Shown one piece after another: positions 22,924 through 33,770 of a DNA stretch of 64,000 nt; position 1 is the stretch's first letter, and the number at the start of each line of letters is the position of its first letter. Under the pieces are notes generated by a model that worked only from the letters and a program-made list of their open reading frames with translations, had not been told where the DNA came from and searched no databases. Location of the stretch: the NCBI GenBank assembly GCA_020744425.1, contig JAGMUV010000009.1, forward strand, positions 124,001 to 188,000, given 5' to 3'. Source of the stretch: Dactylonectria macrodidyma. Taxonomy: Eukaryota > Ascomycota > Sordariomycetes > Hypocreales > Nectriaceae. The position numbers and the translations under genes were made by a program.

Positions 22924-23690
22924 CACACTACAACGGTGCCAACAACAACCTGCCGACGGTTTACTTCTCACTGCTATTATTGTCCCATGTGCGCTCTTAG
23001 TGCAGAACATTAACATTTCGGACACGCCATTAGACACATATTAAAGTAAAGGTGTATTTAATTCCTGCTTGGCCGCCATCTCTGATAACTTCGAAGCCGC
23101 GGATTGTTCTAGTTAGGCATGCGGGATCATCAAAGCTGCCCTGAGGTAGTCCTTTGCTTGTCAAGTATGAGACCTACCCCTTGCAGTAGATCTAGATGTA
23201 ATCCCAGCCCTTGCTTAGTAGGGTCTAAGCCTTCAGATCTTCGTCAAGGCATGACGGTCAGCATGGTGACTTGAACAGCTATCCGATTCTGAATACGAAC
23301 CCGCGGCATCACATGTGACTCTTGTCAAAGAGCATTAGGAAAAACACTCGGACCTCGGACAATGGCTCGGAAAGTTGGACCAGGAAATGAACATAATATT
23401 GTTCTGAGAGACTGCTGGTCAATCTTTACTAAATGGAGACACCTGGACGGCAGGAGACGCTGAACAAGGAAATTCCAGGACCGCGGACCTCGCAGAGCAC
23501 TGTACAAGCTAGCAGTGATACTATACACACAGAATATGGCTTGGTAGGTGCACAGAGAGCATTTAAGACGCGTGTCTCCGCCACCTGGATGCAAAACCAG
23601 GTTGCAACGCAGCTCTATCTGGACCTTGCCGGACAATATCTAGCTTTTTTTTCGTTGTATCTGCTTGCTTCTTAGGAGGACAACTTCAAA
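22924..23690. other. Intergenic, promoter of the CrtC-like gene
   Basis: No gene. It contains the third copy of the cluster element at 23290-23306. The open frame 23433-23675 just before the start codon has no recognisable content. Confidence 0.45.
23290..23306 (-). promoter_or_regulatory. Putative cluster regulatory element, copy 3
   Basis: The minus strand reads CCGCGGGTTCGTATTCA, identical over 17 bases to the element at 21373. It lies 385 bp upstream of the secreted CrtC-like gene. Confidence 0.6.
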
Positions 23691-24863
23691 ATGGCCATAC
23701 TCAAGATGACAGTGGCTCTATCGGCGCTGCTTTTGATAGCAGAAGCCCTAGTCGACACCGTCTACATACCACCCACCATGCATGAAGGCGCTACAACCAT
23801 TGAAGAGCTATCCACCGTCGGCAACCTCGATGGCTTCAAGATCCAGACAGCTGCTAATTCGTCCTCCTACGATTACTGGTGGTTCGATCTTGTTTCTACC
23901 ACCGACGACGCTGCCCTCAACATCGTTTTTTACAATGCAGGGGACATTGGCAACCCGCAGCCCACGGCAGTTGAAGTCTCTGGAGTCTTTGCTAATGGGA
24001 CTCGATTCCTCAACCAGATCCTGTCTCCTTACGGTGCCGTTATCAGCAACGGGCCTGATGGTGTGTCTGGACAATGGTTGGGCACAGGTGCAAGCTTCCG
24101 CGGTACAAATTTGGAAGAGCCCGATATCACGTACCAAGTCAAATTTGACTCCCCCAAGCTTGGGGTGGAAGGGACCGTTCAACTGCAATCGGTGAGTTTC
24201 AAGTTGCCAACACTATCTACAGCCTCGTTGCTAATTGTGGACTCCTATAAGCGCGCGCCTGCACATTATCCATGCGACCCTAATGTCCCAGGCGTTACTC
24301 AGCTGCACCTAGAGCGCTTCTTCTGGTCTAATGCTGTTCCCGATGCGGATGTGGTTGTTGATCTCAACATCAATGGCACTGGGGTCAGCTTCACTGGGAT
24401 TGGCTACCATGACAAGAACTGGGGAGACAAGACGGTACTCCAAAGCCCAAAGTTTTGGGATTGGGGCCATACCAGACTCGGTCCCTACTCGCTTGTTTGG
24501 TATGATCTGCTCGATTACCATAACAACGAGTATCACCGCAGCTATATTGCCAAGGACGGCGAGATTCTTGTGGTCAGTTGTGACGAGAGCTCACTTGTCA
24601 CTCGGCCATGGGGAGGCAATTCGACCTGGCCACCTGCTCTGGGCCTGAATCAAGTTAACGGAGTTGTTTCTACCTTTGAACTTCCGGACGGCAAAAGTTT
24701 CGTGGTCAATGTGACCAAACAGTTCATTACTTACGATCAGCTCGTCTACACACGCGCGGTTGGCTGGGCGGAAGGGTTCGTTGAAGGTACCAATGAAACC
24801 TTCAAGGGCAGGGCTTTCTTTGATGAGTTCACTTATGGTATGCTCTTCAACCCACCGGCATAA
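23691..24863 (+). CDS. Secreted CrtC/lipocalin-like enzyme (hydroxyneurosporene synthase-like)
   Basis: This is a 370-residue protein with exons 23691-24191 and 24252-24863. A hydrophobic signal peptide (about residues 1-20) is followed by two lipocalin-like halves. The diagnostic segment is GIGYHDKNWGD (about residues 216-226) and WDWGHTRLGPYSLVWYD, with WAEGFVEG near the C-terminus. This marks the fungal CrtC-like family, whose members act as cyclases, dehydratases or Diels-Alderase-type isomerases in several metabolite clusters. The actual reaction cannot be read from sequence. The 60 nt intron has GTGAGT and a GCTAAT branch and is stop-free, so unspliced RNA would insert 20 residues. N-glycosylation sites are present. 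The start is supported by a good AAAATGG context, and the promoter has cluster motif copy 3. Confidence 0.8.
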   Translation: MAILKMTVALSALLLIAEALVDTVYIPPTMHEGATTIEELSTVGNLDGFKIQTAANSSSYDYWWFDLVSTTDDAALNIVFYNAGDIGNPQPTAVEVSGVFANGTRFLNQILSPYGAVISNGPDGVSGQWLGTGASFRGTNLEEPDITYQVKFDSPKLGVEGTVQLQSVSFKLPTLSTASLLIVDSYKRAPAHYPCDPNVPGVTQLHLERFFWSNAVPDADVVVDLNINGTGVSFTGIGYHDKNWGDKTVLQSPKFWDWGHTRLGPYSLVWYDLLDYHNNEYHRSYIAKDGEILVVSCDESSLVTRPWGGNSTWPPALGLNQVNGVVSTFELPDGKSFVVNVTKQFITYDQLVYTRAVGWAEGFVEGTNETFKGRAFFDEFTYGMLFNPPA

Positions 24864-26083
24864 AATATAATAACTTTCCTCGAGGACACTTCAGACGAGT
24901 ATTCAAAAGTCAATACCCTTGAGAGACCCACCCTGGAACTTGGGCATATCTGCAGCTACAAACCAGTTTGGCATTGGTCCCTTCAACATACAATGATCTT
25001 ACATGGTCCTGGGATGAAGCCGATCCTTTTTGAATTTTTGACTAGCAGTGACAGTGCTTAAGAATCATGTATTCCTCCTCTTGCCGAATGTTGACCAGGC
25101 GCAGTAATTACTACTAGTACCTTTGAAGATGACGTTAAATGTAGTACGCGACGCTAGGTTCTGTCAATAATGCTAGCCGTCTCCAGACGGCTAGCATTGG
25201 TGTTCAGAGAAACGCCTCTCAAGAAATTATATTTTTCCAGTAGTCGAGATGCCGTAAGACTTTCTTTCAAAGCCGCATCTTCATTGAACCACTATTCTCC
25301 ACCACCTATCGTCGAGGTCTTAGTGGGGCACCTTTAAGCCGCAACTTCGCCTCCGAACCTCAACAGTGGCTCGAAAGCCCTCCACGAACCAGGGATTTCG
25401 GAAATGACTGGCTAATAGAAGTCAGGCATCGCTATTCCGGCGAGCCATCTCTCACGCAGTTGAGCCTCACGTCTTGTGGGAAGCGGCCATGGAGGTCGAA
25501 GATGGTTCTGTAACAGAAACGAACACACCAAGATAAGGATCCCTACCGTATAGGTTGTCTTATACTTCGGAAGACAAAATTCGCTTACAATTTGAAGAGA
25601 TGATTGAGGATGAAGATATCAAGGTTCAAAATCGTATTCAAGTAAATGTTGAATCACCACTGGGGCCAGACAAGGGGGGAGAGAATACACAGCACATCGC
25701 AAAGCATGAACTTCCCATCCTCCTTCATAAGTAATACTAGGATATGAATAGTAAATGAATCAGATAGACTCAGTAGGAAATTCATCCTCTTATTTATTTA
25801 ATTCATATACGCTTTAGATAGTACTTACCCCTAAGAGCGAATGGGTTTAGTGTACCAGAAGAAGTCAGGTGGTGTGTAATGTTTTTCTTCCCCCGGAGGC
25901 CAGAAGGCATGGGTGCCATGTTAACATGACCGTCTCGCATCTGGTCGCGGTAACTTGCGAGTCCTAGAGGTTGAGGGCTGGGAAGAAGGTCTAGGCTATC
26001 CCGAGATTTTGGAGAATAGACAATGTTTAGGGTTACTGTCTGAGCGTTGATATATGCGTCCAACACAATTATTCACAACTAGA
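24864..26083. other. Intergenic, convergent gene ends
   Basis: About 1.2 kb between two convergent genes without a supported gene. It holds a perfect 13 bp stem hairpin at 25169-25198. The minus-strand frame 25803-26066 lies beyond the stop of the channel gene and shows no family match. Confidence 0.5.
25169..25198. repeat. Perfect 13-bp hairpin
   Basis: AATGCTAGCCGTC (25169-25181) and its exact inverse GACGGCTAGCATT (25186-25198) flank a 4-base TCCA loop. It lies about 300 bp past the stop of the CrtC-like gene, between convergent genes. It may be an RNA hairpin or a small transposon footprint; the function is not known. Confidence 0.6.
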
Positions 26084-29000
26084 TCATGACAAACCAAAGG
26101 CAGCTGGGGTCAGAAATGATGGAGCAGCGCTCTCTATAGCCTCCCAACGTGATTGACACTGCATCGCCTCATCAATAGGGGCCTCTCCAAAGTTCGTCAC
26201 GATCCGCCCTTTCTCGTCCAAAGTCGCACCAATATCCGATATAGGTGCGTATGCTTTCGTCTGCACGACCTCTTGTTGACTAACGCCGGCCTGATCTTTC
26301 GGAATCCATAATGTTGGTTTTGAAAGCCACAGTTCTGGCGGTAGATAACTCCTCCTTGTCCCTTCGGTCGGATACTCATCGGCGTGGTTGCCTTCTGACG
26401 AGATGACTTCACCTAGGGGCAGATGATCCTTGTTTGAATGCGGACAAAGCCATCGCATTGTGAAGTCCGAAAGAACTTCACGATGCTTTGCCCAATCCCA
26501 GGAACCAAATCTTCTCACACAATACGGCAGGCTCGATTCCTGTGTCTCCTTTTGATCTTCCAACGTGCCGCCGATTCTGAGCCTTGATAGGCAGGACGGC
26601 ATGGTAGACCTCATCGTTTGGTTGCTTGCATGATCGGCCTCGATGGGATCATCTATTTCAGCCTCTTCCTCTTCCTCTGTCACTGCGTCACTGAGGTCTC
26701 TCCCTTCCCGACTTAGGTTTTCACATGTGTCTTCCCCTTGGCCATCTGCTCGATCCTTTTTCTCACTCCACAAGTTTTGGGGGAGATTATGTAACAGCGG
26801 AGTGATGGCTTGGTTCAATACCAAGTGCACGGAACCCAGGAGGATGAAAAACGATACCATGATGGCCATTGGAGCAAAGGCGGATTTTAGAAAGAATATG
26901 CCAGCTAGACATGCCGTAGCCAAGTAAAGGCCAGTCGTGAGATGCAACAATGCCCGCGGATAAAATAGTCCGGTGCCATTCAAGTCACAGTCAACCACGT
27001 AAATCAGGTTGTATCTATACACCATTTGCAGGAAACACATGCCGCATACTGCAAAAATGAGAATGAGAGGGGCAATACCAGCATAGCAAATTGCTACAGC
27101 TTCGTGTTAGCTATCCTTCCTTAGATTAACAATTATAATAGACGTACCGATGACTCCCATGTTAGTGATTCTAGGAAATACAGTGCCCCAATGCACTCGT
27201 CTCATTCTCCTCCATGCTTGATAACGCATCCTTGGTGTGCGGTTTATCTTAGCTAAAAGGTGGTGTCTGCCTAACTCAAAGATCGGGAAGGCGTTTGAGG
27301 CACCGTCGGCAAGGCATTGAATCAAAATGAACGAAAAGAAGAAGTCCGCGGATGCGGGAAGGTTCTTTGCAAGAAGATCTGCGGCGCTAAATGGGTCCTG
27401 AATAATGGAGGGTAAGGTCGAGGATGCAGCCGTGGTCAAAGACGGGACCAGGAACACCTGTACAACCAAAAAGGCGAAATAGGATTTTTGAGTGAACAGC
27501 TCCGCCATGGTCAAGGACAAGACACCGGCCTGAACAGCGGAAACTTGACAAGAGATCAGTTTGGCAAGAGAAGAAAAGAAAAATGCGAAAGGGATCTTAC
27601 ATCGCAGCATTCCTGGAACAACAGCTATCCACAGAGTTAGGGCTAGAGCAGGCACAAACCCTTGAAGTAGCTGAAGCAGGTTCTTTGGAAGATGATCTAT
27701 CCATCGCAAAAATGTTAATTCTCTGCTCATGAGCTCCAAATTCGAGGCTACGCTGATGATTGCGGTTGGAAAGGACCAGAGTATGATGGCAGCTACAATC
27801 AAGCCATATACGAAAGATCTTCTTAACAAGCGTTCTCGCCAACTCATTCTCAGAGATTGCCACAATATTTCGTTTGGCCGTATCCCAAGGTGGCGCCCCA
27901 TTTGCATTGGCCGATGGTGGACGAGGCGTTGATGCGCAATGTGAGCATTTTGTTGAGTATCAAACTCGACAAAGGCGGCAGGCAGGATAGAGGTGCGCGT
28001 TTGACGAATTTGAGAACGCGATTTGAAAATTTCGGTATTGACATGCTTTAATCGAGAGCGGGCCCAATTAATTGTGTCGACTGAGCGCCCTAATTGACCC
28101 CAAAGGCGGTGGTGTGGTCGAGCTCTCGCAGGTACCCTTTGCACTGCTGCTGGCCCTTGAATGCCTGGTGTGAAAGTGGTTGATCTCTCCAGGTAGTTTC
28201 CCTCGGCGGTGTTGTTTCTCGAACTTGCAGCAAGCACGGTTGGTGATGAAATTGACGGAGACGCTCTGAGTTGCTTTCTGCGTGCCTTATTGGACTTGAC
28301 AATCAACTCGATCTCGGCTTTCTCCAACTTTATAGCAACCTTTTCTCTCTCCCTAACAAGGGCGACGAGGGATTTTGTGGTTCTCAAAACCCAGATGTGC
28401 TTGACCGAACTGCCAAATAGCCGTCGAAGGCAAGATTCAGTCTGGTACTGTTCAGGAACGTCTGTCAGAAGAATAGTCCGAGACGACAAATGTTGAGCAT
28501 AATGCGGTGATGAGACGTATGATTGTCGTAGATCGACGTAGTAAATACATTCTCGTACGATGGTGAGGAGAATAAAGCCTGCGATCGTTAGCATTCCCAG
28601 TCTTGTTTTCTAGAATGCTGGCACGGGGTGCCTGACTGAACCACAATATGGCCACAGCCATGTGTGCATATAACCTGCGAGTGTCCTTAATGTTTCCAAT
28701 AGTTAGGAGGTCTATCCCTCTAAGACCCCCTCCTCCAGTAATGTGCAAAGGGAGCAAGACTGGCCATGCAATGCAGCAGCCGACGATGAATACGATGCGG
28801 AGAACCTTGAGGTACCGCAAAAAGAGGAACGCATCCAGTGAACAATGGTTTATGATGAAGGCGTCAGAGATTTTGTTGAACGGTTTGACCCAATTCAAGA
28901 TGCCATTGGGTAATGGCGGACTTGGCACTCTATCGACGGTGAGCTGAAGTGTTTTTGCGCGGACAAAGCTTTACTGTCGGGTTTGTAGAAGTTGACTAAC

Positions 29001-29355
29001 CGTGATGACCCTAGACCTGACAATGTCCGCGGCGCGTATACACGCTGACACCGGGGCCGCAGAATCAAGAAGAGCACAAGACATATTGTGCAATAAATGG
29101 CCACCATAACGAGGGTTCCGATTAACGGGAGAAGCGACGAAATCCTAGAGGCTATGTCCCCCTCCAGCGATATGTCCCCCTCCGGCGTAGCATTGCGGCC
29201 GGAGCCGATCCTCAAATCGTCTTCCTAATGCTAGTCAATTATCATATTGTAACAACATGCGGGATTGAGTTAACACGTACCGAATCGAGATCAATTCCCC
29301 GGCTGGTTAACCAAAAGTCTTCTGAATGCACCATCATAACTGGCATCATTGGCAT
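26084..29355 (-). CDS. OSCA/CSC1-like (DUF221) calcium-permeable channel
   Basis: This is a 991-residue polytopic membrane protein of the CSC1/OSCA/TMEM63 family, osmo- or mechanosensitive cation channels. Six exons on the minus strand are 29281-29355, 29001-29224, 28637-28929, 27601-28578, 27148-27543 and 26084-27093, all joining in phase. In order are an N-terminal TM region, NGILNWVKPFNKISDAFIINHCSLD, the cytosolic PHM7-type domain starting SSRTILLTDVPEQY, a basic linker, and the seven-helix RSN1 domain (IIQDPFSAADLLAKNLPAS, FELGRHHLLAKINRTPR, VIAICYAGIAPLILIF). A long acidic C-terminal tail includes a run of glutamates and KGRIVTNFGEAPIDEA. The start at 29355 is the first ATG after an in-frame stop. 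The intron at 27544-27600 is 57 nt and stop-free. Confidence 0.88.
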
Positions 29356-30025
29356 GTTGCACGATGGCTATAACCGTGGTATCGTGCGCCGAGAATCATG
29401 AATCTCCATACTGGAGGGGATATTGCTAAAAAAAATAAACAGATTGGGCTAAATCGTCTCTGGTGTCTGATCTGAAGCATGCTAGGGATGACGGAGGTGG
29501 ATTCAGGCGACGCAGTGGCTATGATGCTGATCATATACCTCTTCGAGACTAGTACCTTCCAGAACCCGATACCTTTCGGGGGACAGCAGTTGTAATGCTC
29601 GAGAAGGCTGAGCCATTCTATGCTGGCAGAGCTGAATGCAAGCGCTAAGCCCCCCAACTTGTTAAGCGAGCCTCGGAAAGTGAGACACTGGGTGGAGGTG
29701 TTGACGAATTGAAATACTCAGAGTGCAAATGTTTATCGGTAAGGAAAAAAGCTTACGACAACGGTCCTTCTCTCGGCTCCACTGTGGTCTCACCAGACAT
29801 TGTTTTTGTGCGTGATAGCTAAATGAAATTGATCTAAGTCAGAATCATACGAGTTCCATGTACGAAAGTCAGCTTTTTTTTTTCACGTATCAAATCAAGA
29901 TCTCAATTCTTAGATTACTCGTGCGTAAGTAACCCTTGCTGTGGGGTAGTACAATCACTCCTGATCCTATCAAGTTGAAGTTACATGTCGTTTTACCCAG
30001 GTCTCACGACCACAGGTCATACAGT
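29356..30025. other. Intergenic, channel promoter
   Basis: The minus-strand frame 29346-29657 overlaps the channel start and has no family resemblance; it is taken as leader. No other gene seen. Confidence 0.45.
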
Positions 30026-31154
30026 CTACCATCCCAGAGCCAGCTTGATAGACTCCTCGAGCAGTACACCGCCCTGAGCCTGGGTATCTGCGTTCGGATG
30101 ATAATCACAACCAACTTCTGAGCCTTGCGAAGGCCAATCCACCAAGTGGGCTTTCACACCACGAAGCTGTTGTATCGCATCCTTTAGCACCTGAACATGG
30201 GTGGATTTCTGCGCATCCGCCTCCGAGGGGTAGCTGTCACTGAGCATTGGCGAAGATACCAAGAAAAACTGGGCTTTCGTGTAATGGGAGTGTATGCTCT
30301 TCACCAGCTTGACCAGCGCCTCTGTGAGGTCATCCGGGCTGACCGGGTCCCGCACACCGAGGTAGCTAAAGTCATTTGTGCCGAGGTTGATTACCACAGC
30401 GTCTGGTATCCACGATTTGGGGAACGTGAAGCTGCCATTGGCGTCGTTAGCACCGTAGCGCGTGTAGAGAACTGGCATAGGTGGCATTGGGTCGGGAGGC
30501 GTCGAGGCATAGTTGCGGATCAGGCCTTTACCGCTCCAGGCGACAACACTGTAATCTGCGTTCAAAGCTCGAGCCGCTACGGCGCCGTACGTCTTTCCGT
30601 TGTTCTGCAAAACGGCCGAGTCTATGCAGGGCAAGACGCCGTCGAGACCGTAACCGACGGTGATGGAGTCCCCAATGATCTCAATCTTGCGCTTTGGGAC
30701 CTTGCTCGACAGCAGAGTGCCGTCGGTAGCGACATCAGTGATGCGGAAGGTGCCCATAGAGCTCTCTGATCGTTTTCGAAGCTCAACGGTATGCGTTCCC
30801 TTCGACAGTTCAGGTGTCGAGATTGACGTGCCGTTTACGTTGCTGATTAAAATCGGCTCGCCTCCGTCAATTATCAGGTCAGCACTCGATGCCCCGATCA
30901 CATTATCGATGCTTATGGAGGCTGTCCTTCCTTTGAAGGTAAAAGCCACACCGGTGCTCGGCCATGTGAGCTCCTTGGTCGCCGGGTTGACTCTTCCGAC
31001 AAACCTATAGCTCTGATTGCATGAGTAAGAGACGCGACCATTGAATCGATGACACAGTGACTAGACTTACCGGCTGGATTATCTTAACGGAGCTATGAGG
31101 CAGTGAGGCGGCAGTGACCGCACTTATGAGGACGACCAATGCAGTCACCTTCAT
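30026..31154 (-). CDS. Secreted SGNH/GDSL esterase, CE2-like
   Basis: This is a 356-residue secreted esterase with exons 31071-31154 and 30026-31012 (58 nt intron, phase 0). The 28-residue first exon is essentially a signal peptide, MKVTALVVLISAVTAAS. An N-terminal jelly-roll domain begins SYRFVGRVNPATKELTWP, a feature of carbohydrate esterase family 2. The SGNH domain has block I EIIGDSITVGYG (Ser nucleophile), block III VVINLGTNDF, and block V GCDYHPNADTQ (Asp-His). Such enzymes remove acetyl groups from xylan or mannan. A GTG-initiated reading from 30949 would miss the signal peptide, which is why the upstream exon was chosen. Confidence 0.87.
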
Positions 31155-31284
31155 GTTGGGCGCAGTTTCTACGTAGCAGCTGTGGAGCAGGGCGGGGATA
31201 TCAACAGTAAACCCAATGCAGGCTGCATTCCTCTGTTCTAGAGGGCCAGCAGTTCATCTTATATGATTGCATATGTCTCCTGAT

Positions 31285-31344
31285 GTCTCCTGTAGGCACG
31301 GACAGACACCATCCGTCTCCTGTAGTCGCGGACAGACATCATCC
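31285..31344 (+). repeat. Two 30-bp tandem repeats
   Basis: Two adjacent 30 bp units (31285-31314 and 31315-31344) start GTCTCCTGTAG and share CGGACAGACA; they differ at three positions. They lie in the promoter region of the esterase gene. A shorter echo, TCTCCTGATGTCTCC, precedes them. Confidence 0.65.
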
Positions 31345-32811
31345 GCAATGCCTATTCCGGCCGGCCGGACTCCACCTTGGAGGTTTAGTGGCAAGTGGAG
31401 GAACTTACGCAAGAGCTGGCCAACAAAAGTGCTCAAACCTGCTAGATTTGAGTTTGAGATCTTCGAACAGCTAGAAAAGTTTGATATTCAAGATCAATAA
31501 AAGCATTGTGGGTTCAAAATGCCGAAACGATAAAAAGAAGGGAAAACGTGATTTAGCCTTTATCCCAGCAACTCGCGCTTGACGGATCGCTAGTTACATA
31601 ATGCTTAAGCCTGTTTCGTCAATAGCGCCAGTTAGAACTCGAAGCTTGGAACTGAGGGAGACGCTAGCTACAAGAGATGTGATGGGCCTACCTACTTCGG
31701 ATGCGGTTCGAGATCCTCAACGTCGTGGGACATAGAAAGCAATGCGTCACGGCTGTGCAAGAGGATCGACTTAGCGCCCGCTACCACGGCTTGCTTGACC
31801 GCTCCGTATCAAGGATTCATGCCTGATGTTTGCATGTTGAGCCAGATGGGGACGAATTACCTGCAGTTTAGCCGCCGTTTCTTTTGGACATCCTCCCCGA
31901 GACTGAGGCTCATGCTCAGCCGATTGCCGAACCAAGCCGCCCAAGGAATTATCAGCAAGATTCCGCCAATAGCCGCGCTTTGCTAAAGTTATCTAATTAC
32001 CCGAAAGTTGTCCATCAGGTTTTGGATACTTTGGCTAATTACTATTACTTTAGGCTTAAGTTTAGGCATTTAATATTTTTATCCTTATTATTAATAATGA
32101 TTTCTTTAAATATTTAATCTCCAATCCCCCTCTAGGCATATGCTACTAAGAACTGTTACCTTTTTTTTTAAAAAAAAGAAGAAAAAAACATTCTTTGCTC
32201 TCTTAAAAGCGAGTGGCTTCTATATTCATAAAGAACACTGGTTTTTCTACAGCTGTAGCATCTGTCAGACCCAACAACCGTGTGATAACGATGCACTACT
32301 AGCACGACATGCTCAGCCGCCGGAATTGTAAGCTCAAGTAGTGCCGCCTTTTCGGATTCTTGCTCTTCCTTATCGAAAGGAGCTGCTTGGTAGGCGTTGT
32401 GCATCTTGGATTTTGTTAACCGTTGACAACCGGACAAATGCAAAGACAATGGAAATAAGTGCGCATCGATAAGATGACACATTTCGTTATAGAAATTGCG
32501 CAAGAAAGGGATCAGCCTCTTACGTAGTGGAAGTGCTGTTCTATCACACTCAGTATGTAAGTCAGTACCGCACCGCGTATTGGTGGAGTGCGCATTCCCT
32601 CTTGCCGTAGCTGGTAATGCGACAGTCACGAGCCTAGGAGGTCGTTGACTTACAACTTGCATCGAAAGTTGCAGTCGCAACTGAAACAGGCAGCCCATAC
32701 GCCAACCATATGTGATCGACGGGAAGATTCGTCATCGGGCAGCGTAATCCTGTGTGGAACCCAAATTTTCAGTCCGGGTAATGAGTGATGTGACAATTAT
32801 GAAGCAATCTG

Positions 32812-33093
32812 TGAACGAGATCTCCGAGTTCGAATGACGAGGAAGAGCAGAAACAAGAAGTGGAGGTGGAACATTTCAAAGAGCAAATATTTGAAACTGT
32901 GCGATTGATGAGAGCTCTGGGGATAAAATGCATGGACCAGCCACCTGACGACATGGGGTTTGGTGCGATTGAGCTTGGGCGCAACCCTGCCAGAGTGGTG
33001 AGCAGGGTCTCTAAGGATGCGAGACGCATGGCATATCCAACGAAGCATGGGCCACGGGCGATATTTTCGGGGCTGTTGGATGCTGCTGAATGA
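32812..33093 (+). pseudogene. Possible coding remnant, unidentified
   Basis: An open stretch reads DEEEQKQEVEVEHFKEQ, then MRALGIKCMDQPPDDMGF, and ends DAAE before TGA. It has protein-like composition but no ATG, no clear acceptor site and no family I recognise. Just upstream, MSDVTIMKQSVNEISEFE lies in another frame. It could be a terminal exon or a decayed gene. Confidence 0.22.
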
Positions 33094-33770
33094 TGTGAAG
33101 CAGAAAGTGATTCATCAGAAGTTGGGGGCAGGATGGGCTCCCCGCCTGCGACTGAGTCTCAAACCAGGGGTCGATGAATTTGGCCCTCTACCCCATAGGC
33201 AAAGTACGACTGCTGAAACCCGTCGCAAGTACCTTGCTTTTCTGTCTTCAAGTTTGATGCTTGTCAGGGCCCGTGTGAACCTGTCAGCCGGCGCTAGGTC
33301 GCTCTTAGATTAGTTCCGGAAATACTATCTATCTTCGGTCGCTGTCACCTCAGAGCACTGGCCTCGGTTCCAAGCCGCGCAACTATGAGCCTTTATGAGC
33401 AGGAGGAGATTGGTCAAGCGGCTAAATGTGACGCGATTCACGGCCAAAATTCCATAGTCACCCTTGTATTCTATGTCGCAGCTTCTTTTGTGGTCTGGGT
33501 TTCAAAAGCCTCCAAGGAATCAACAAGAACCATCTCAGATCAAAGCCATCCAAGTGTCTGAATGAATATAAAAGTCTTCCAATCCCGTCGATTAATATGG
33601 CCTAACCACTACCACTTCCTCCTCATACAGCTGCAATTGGCAAGCCTTCTTTTCTTCTATTCATTGATTGATCCTGAGTTCCGGGCTGAGCCCTTAGAGT
33701 CTATTTGAATCCCTACCCTCTCTCTCAACTGCAGGCCAGTGAACGTGGACTTACTTCCCTAATACCGAAA

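Larger units (their letters stand above)
31155..33770. other. Large intergenic stretch
   Basis: About 2.6 kb. It contains a 30 bp direct repeat (31285-31344), an AT-rich patch (31985-32180) ending in a T9/A8 run, an uninterpretable minus-strand frame (32168-32698), a possible coding remnant (32812-33093), and the promoter of the gene at 33771. Nothing else could be supported. Confidence 0.45.

Noticed and set aside
32168..32698. 176-codon minus-strand frame
   Set aside because: Runs through a poly-A/T tract and has no recognisable motif; low evidence for coding.
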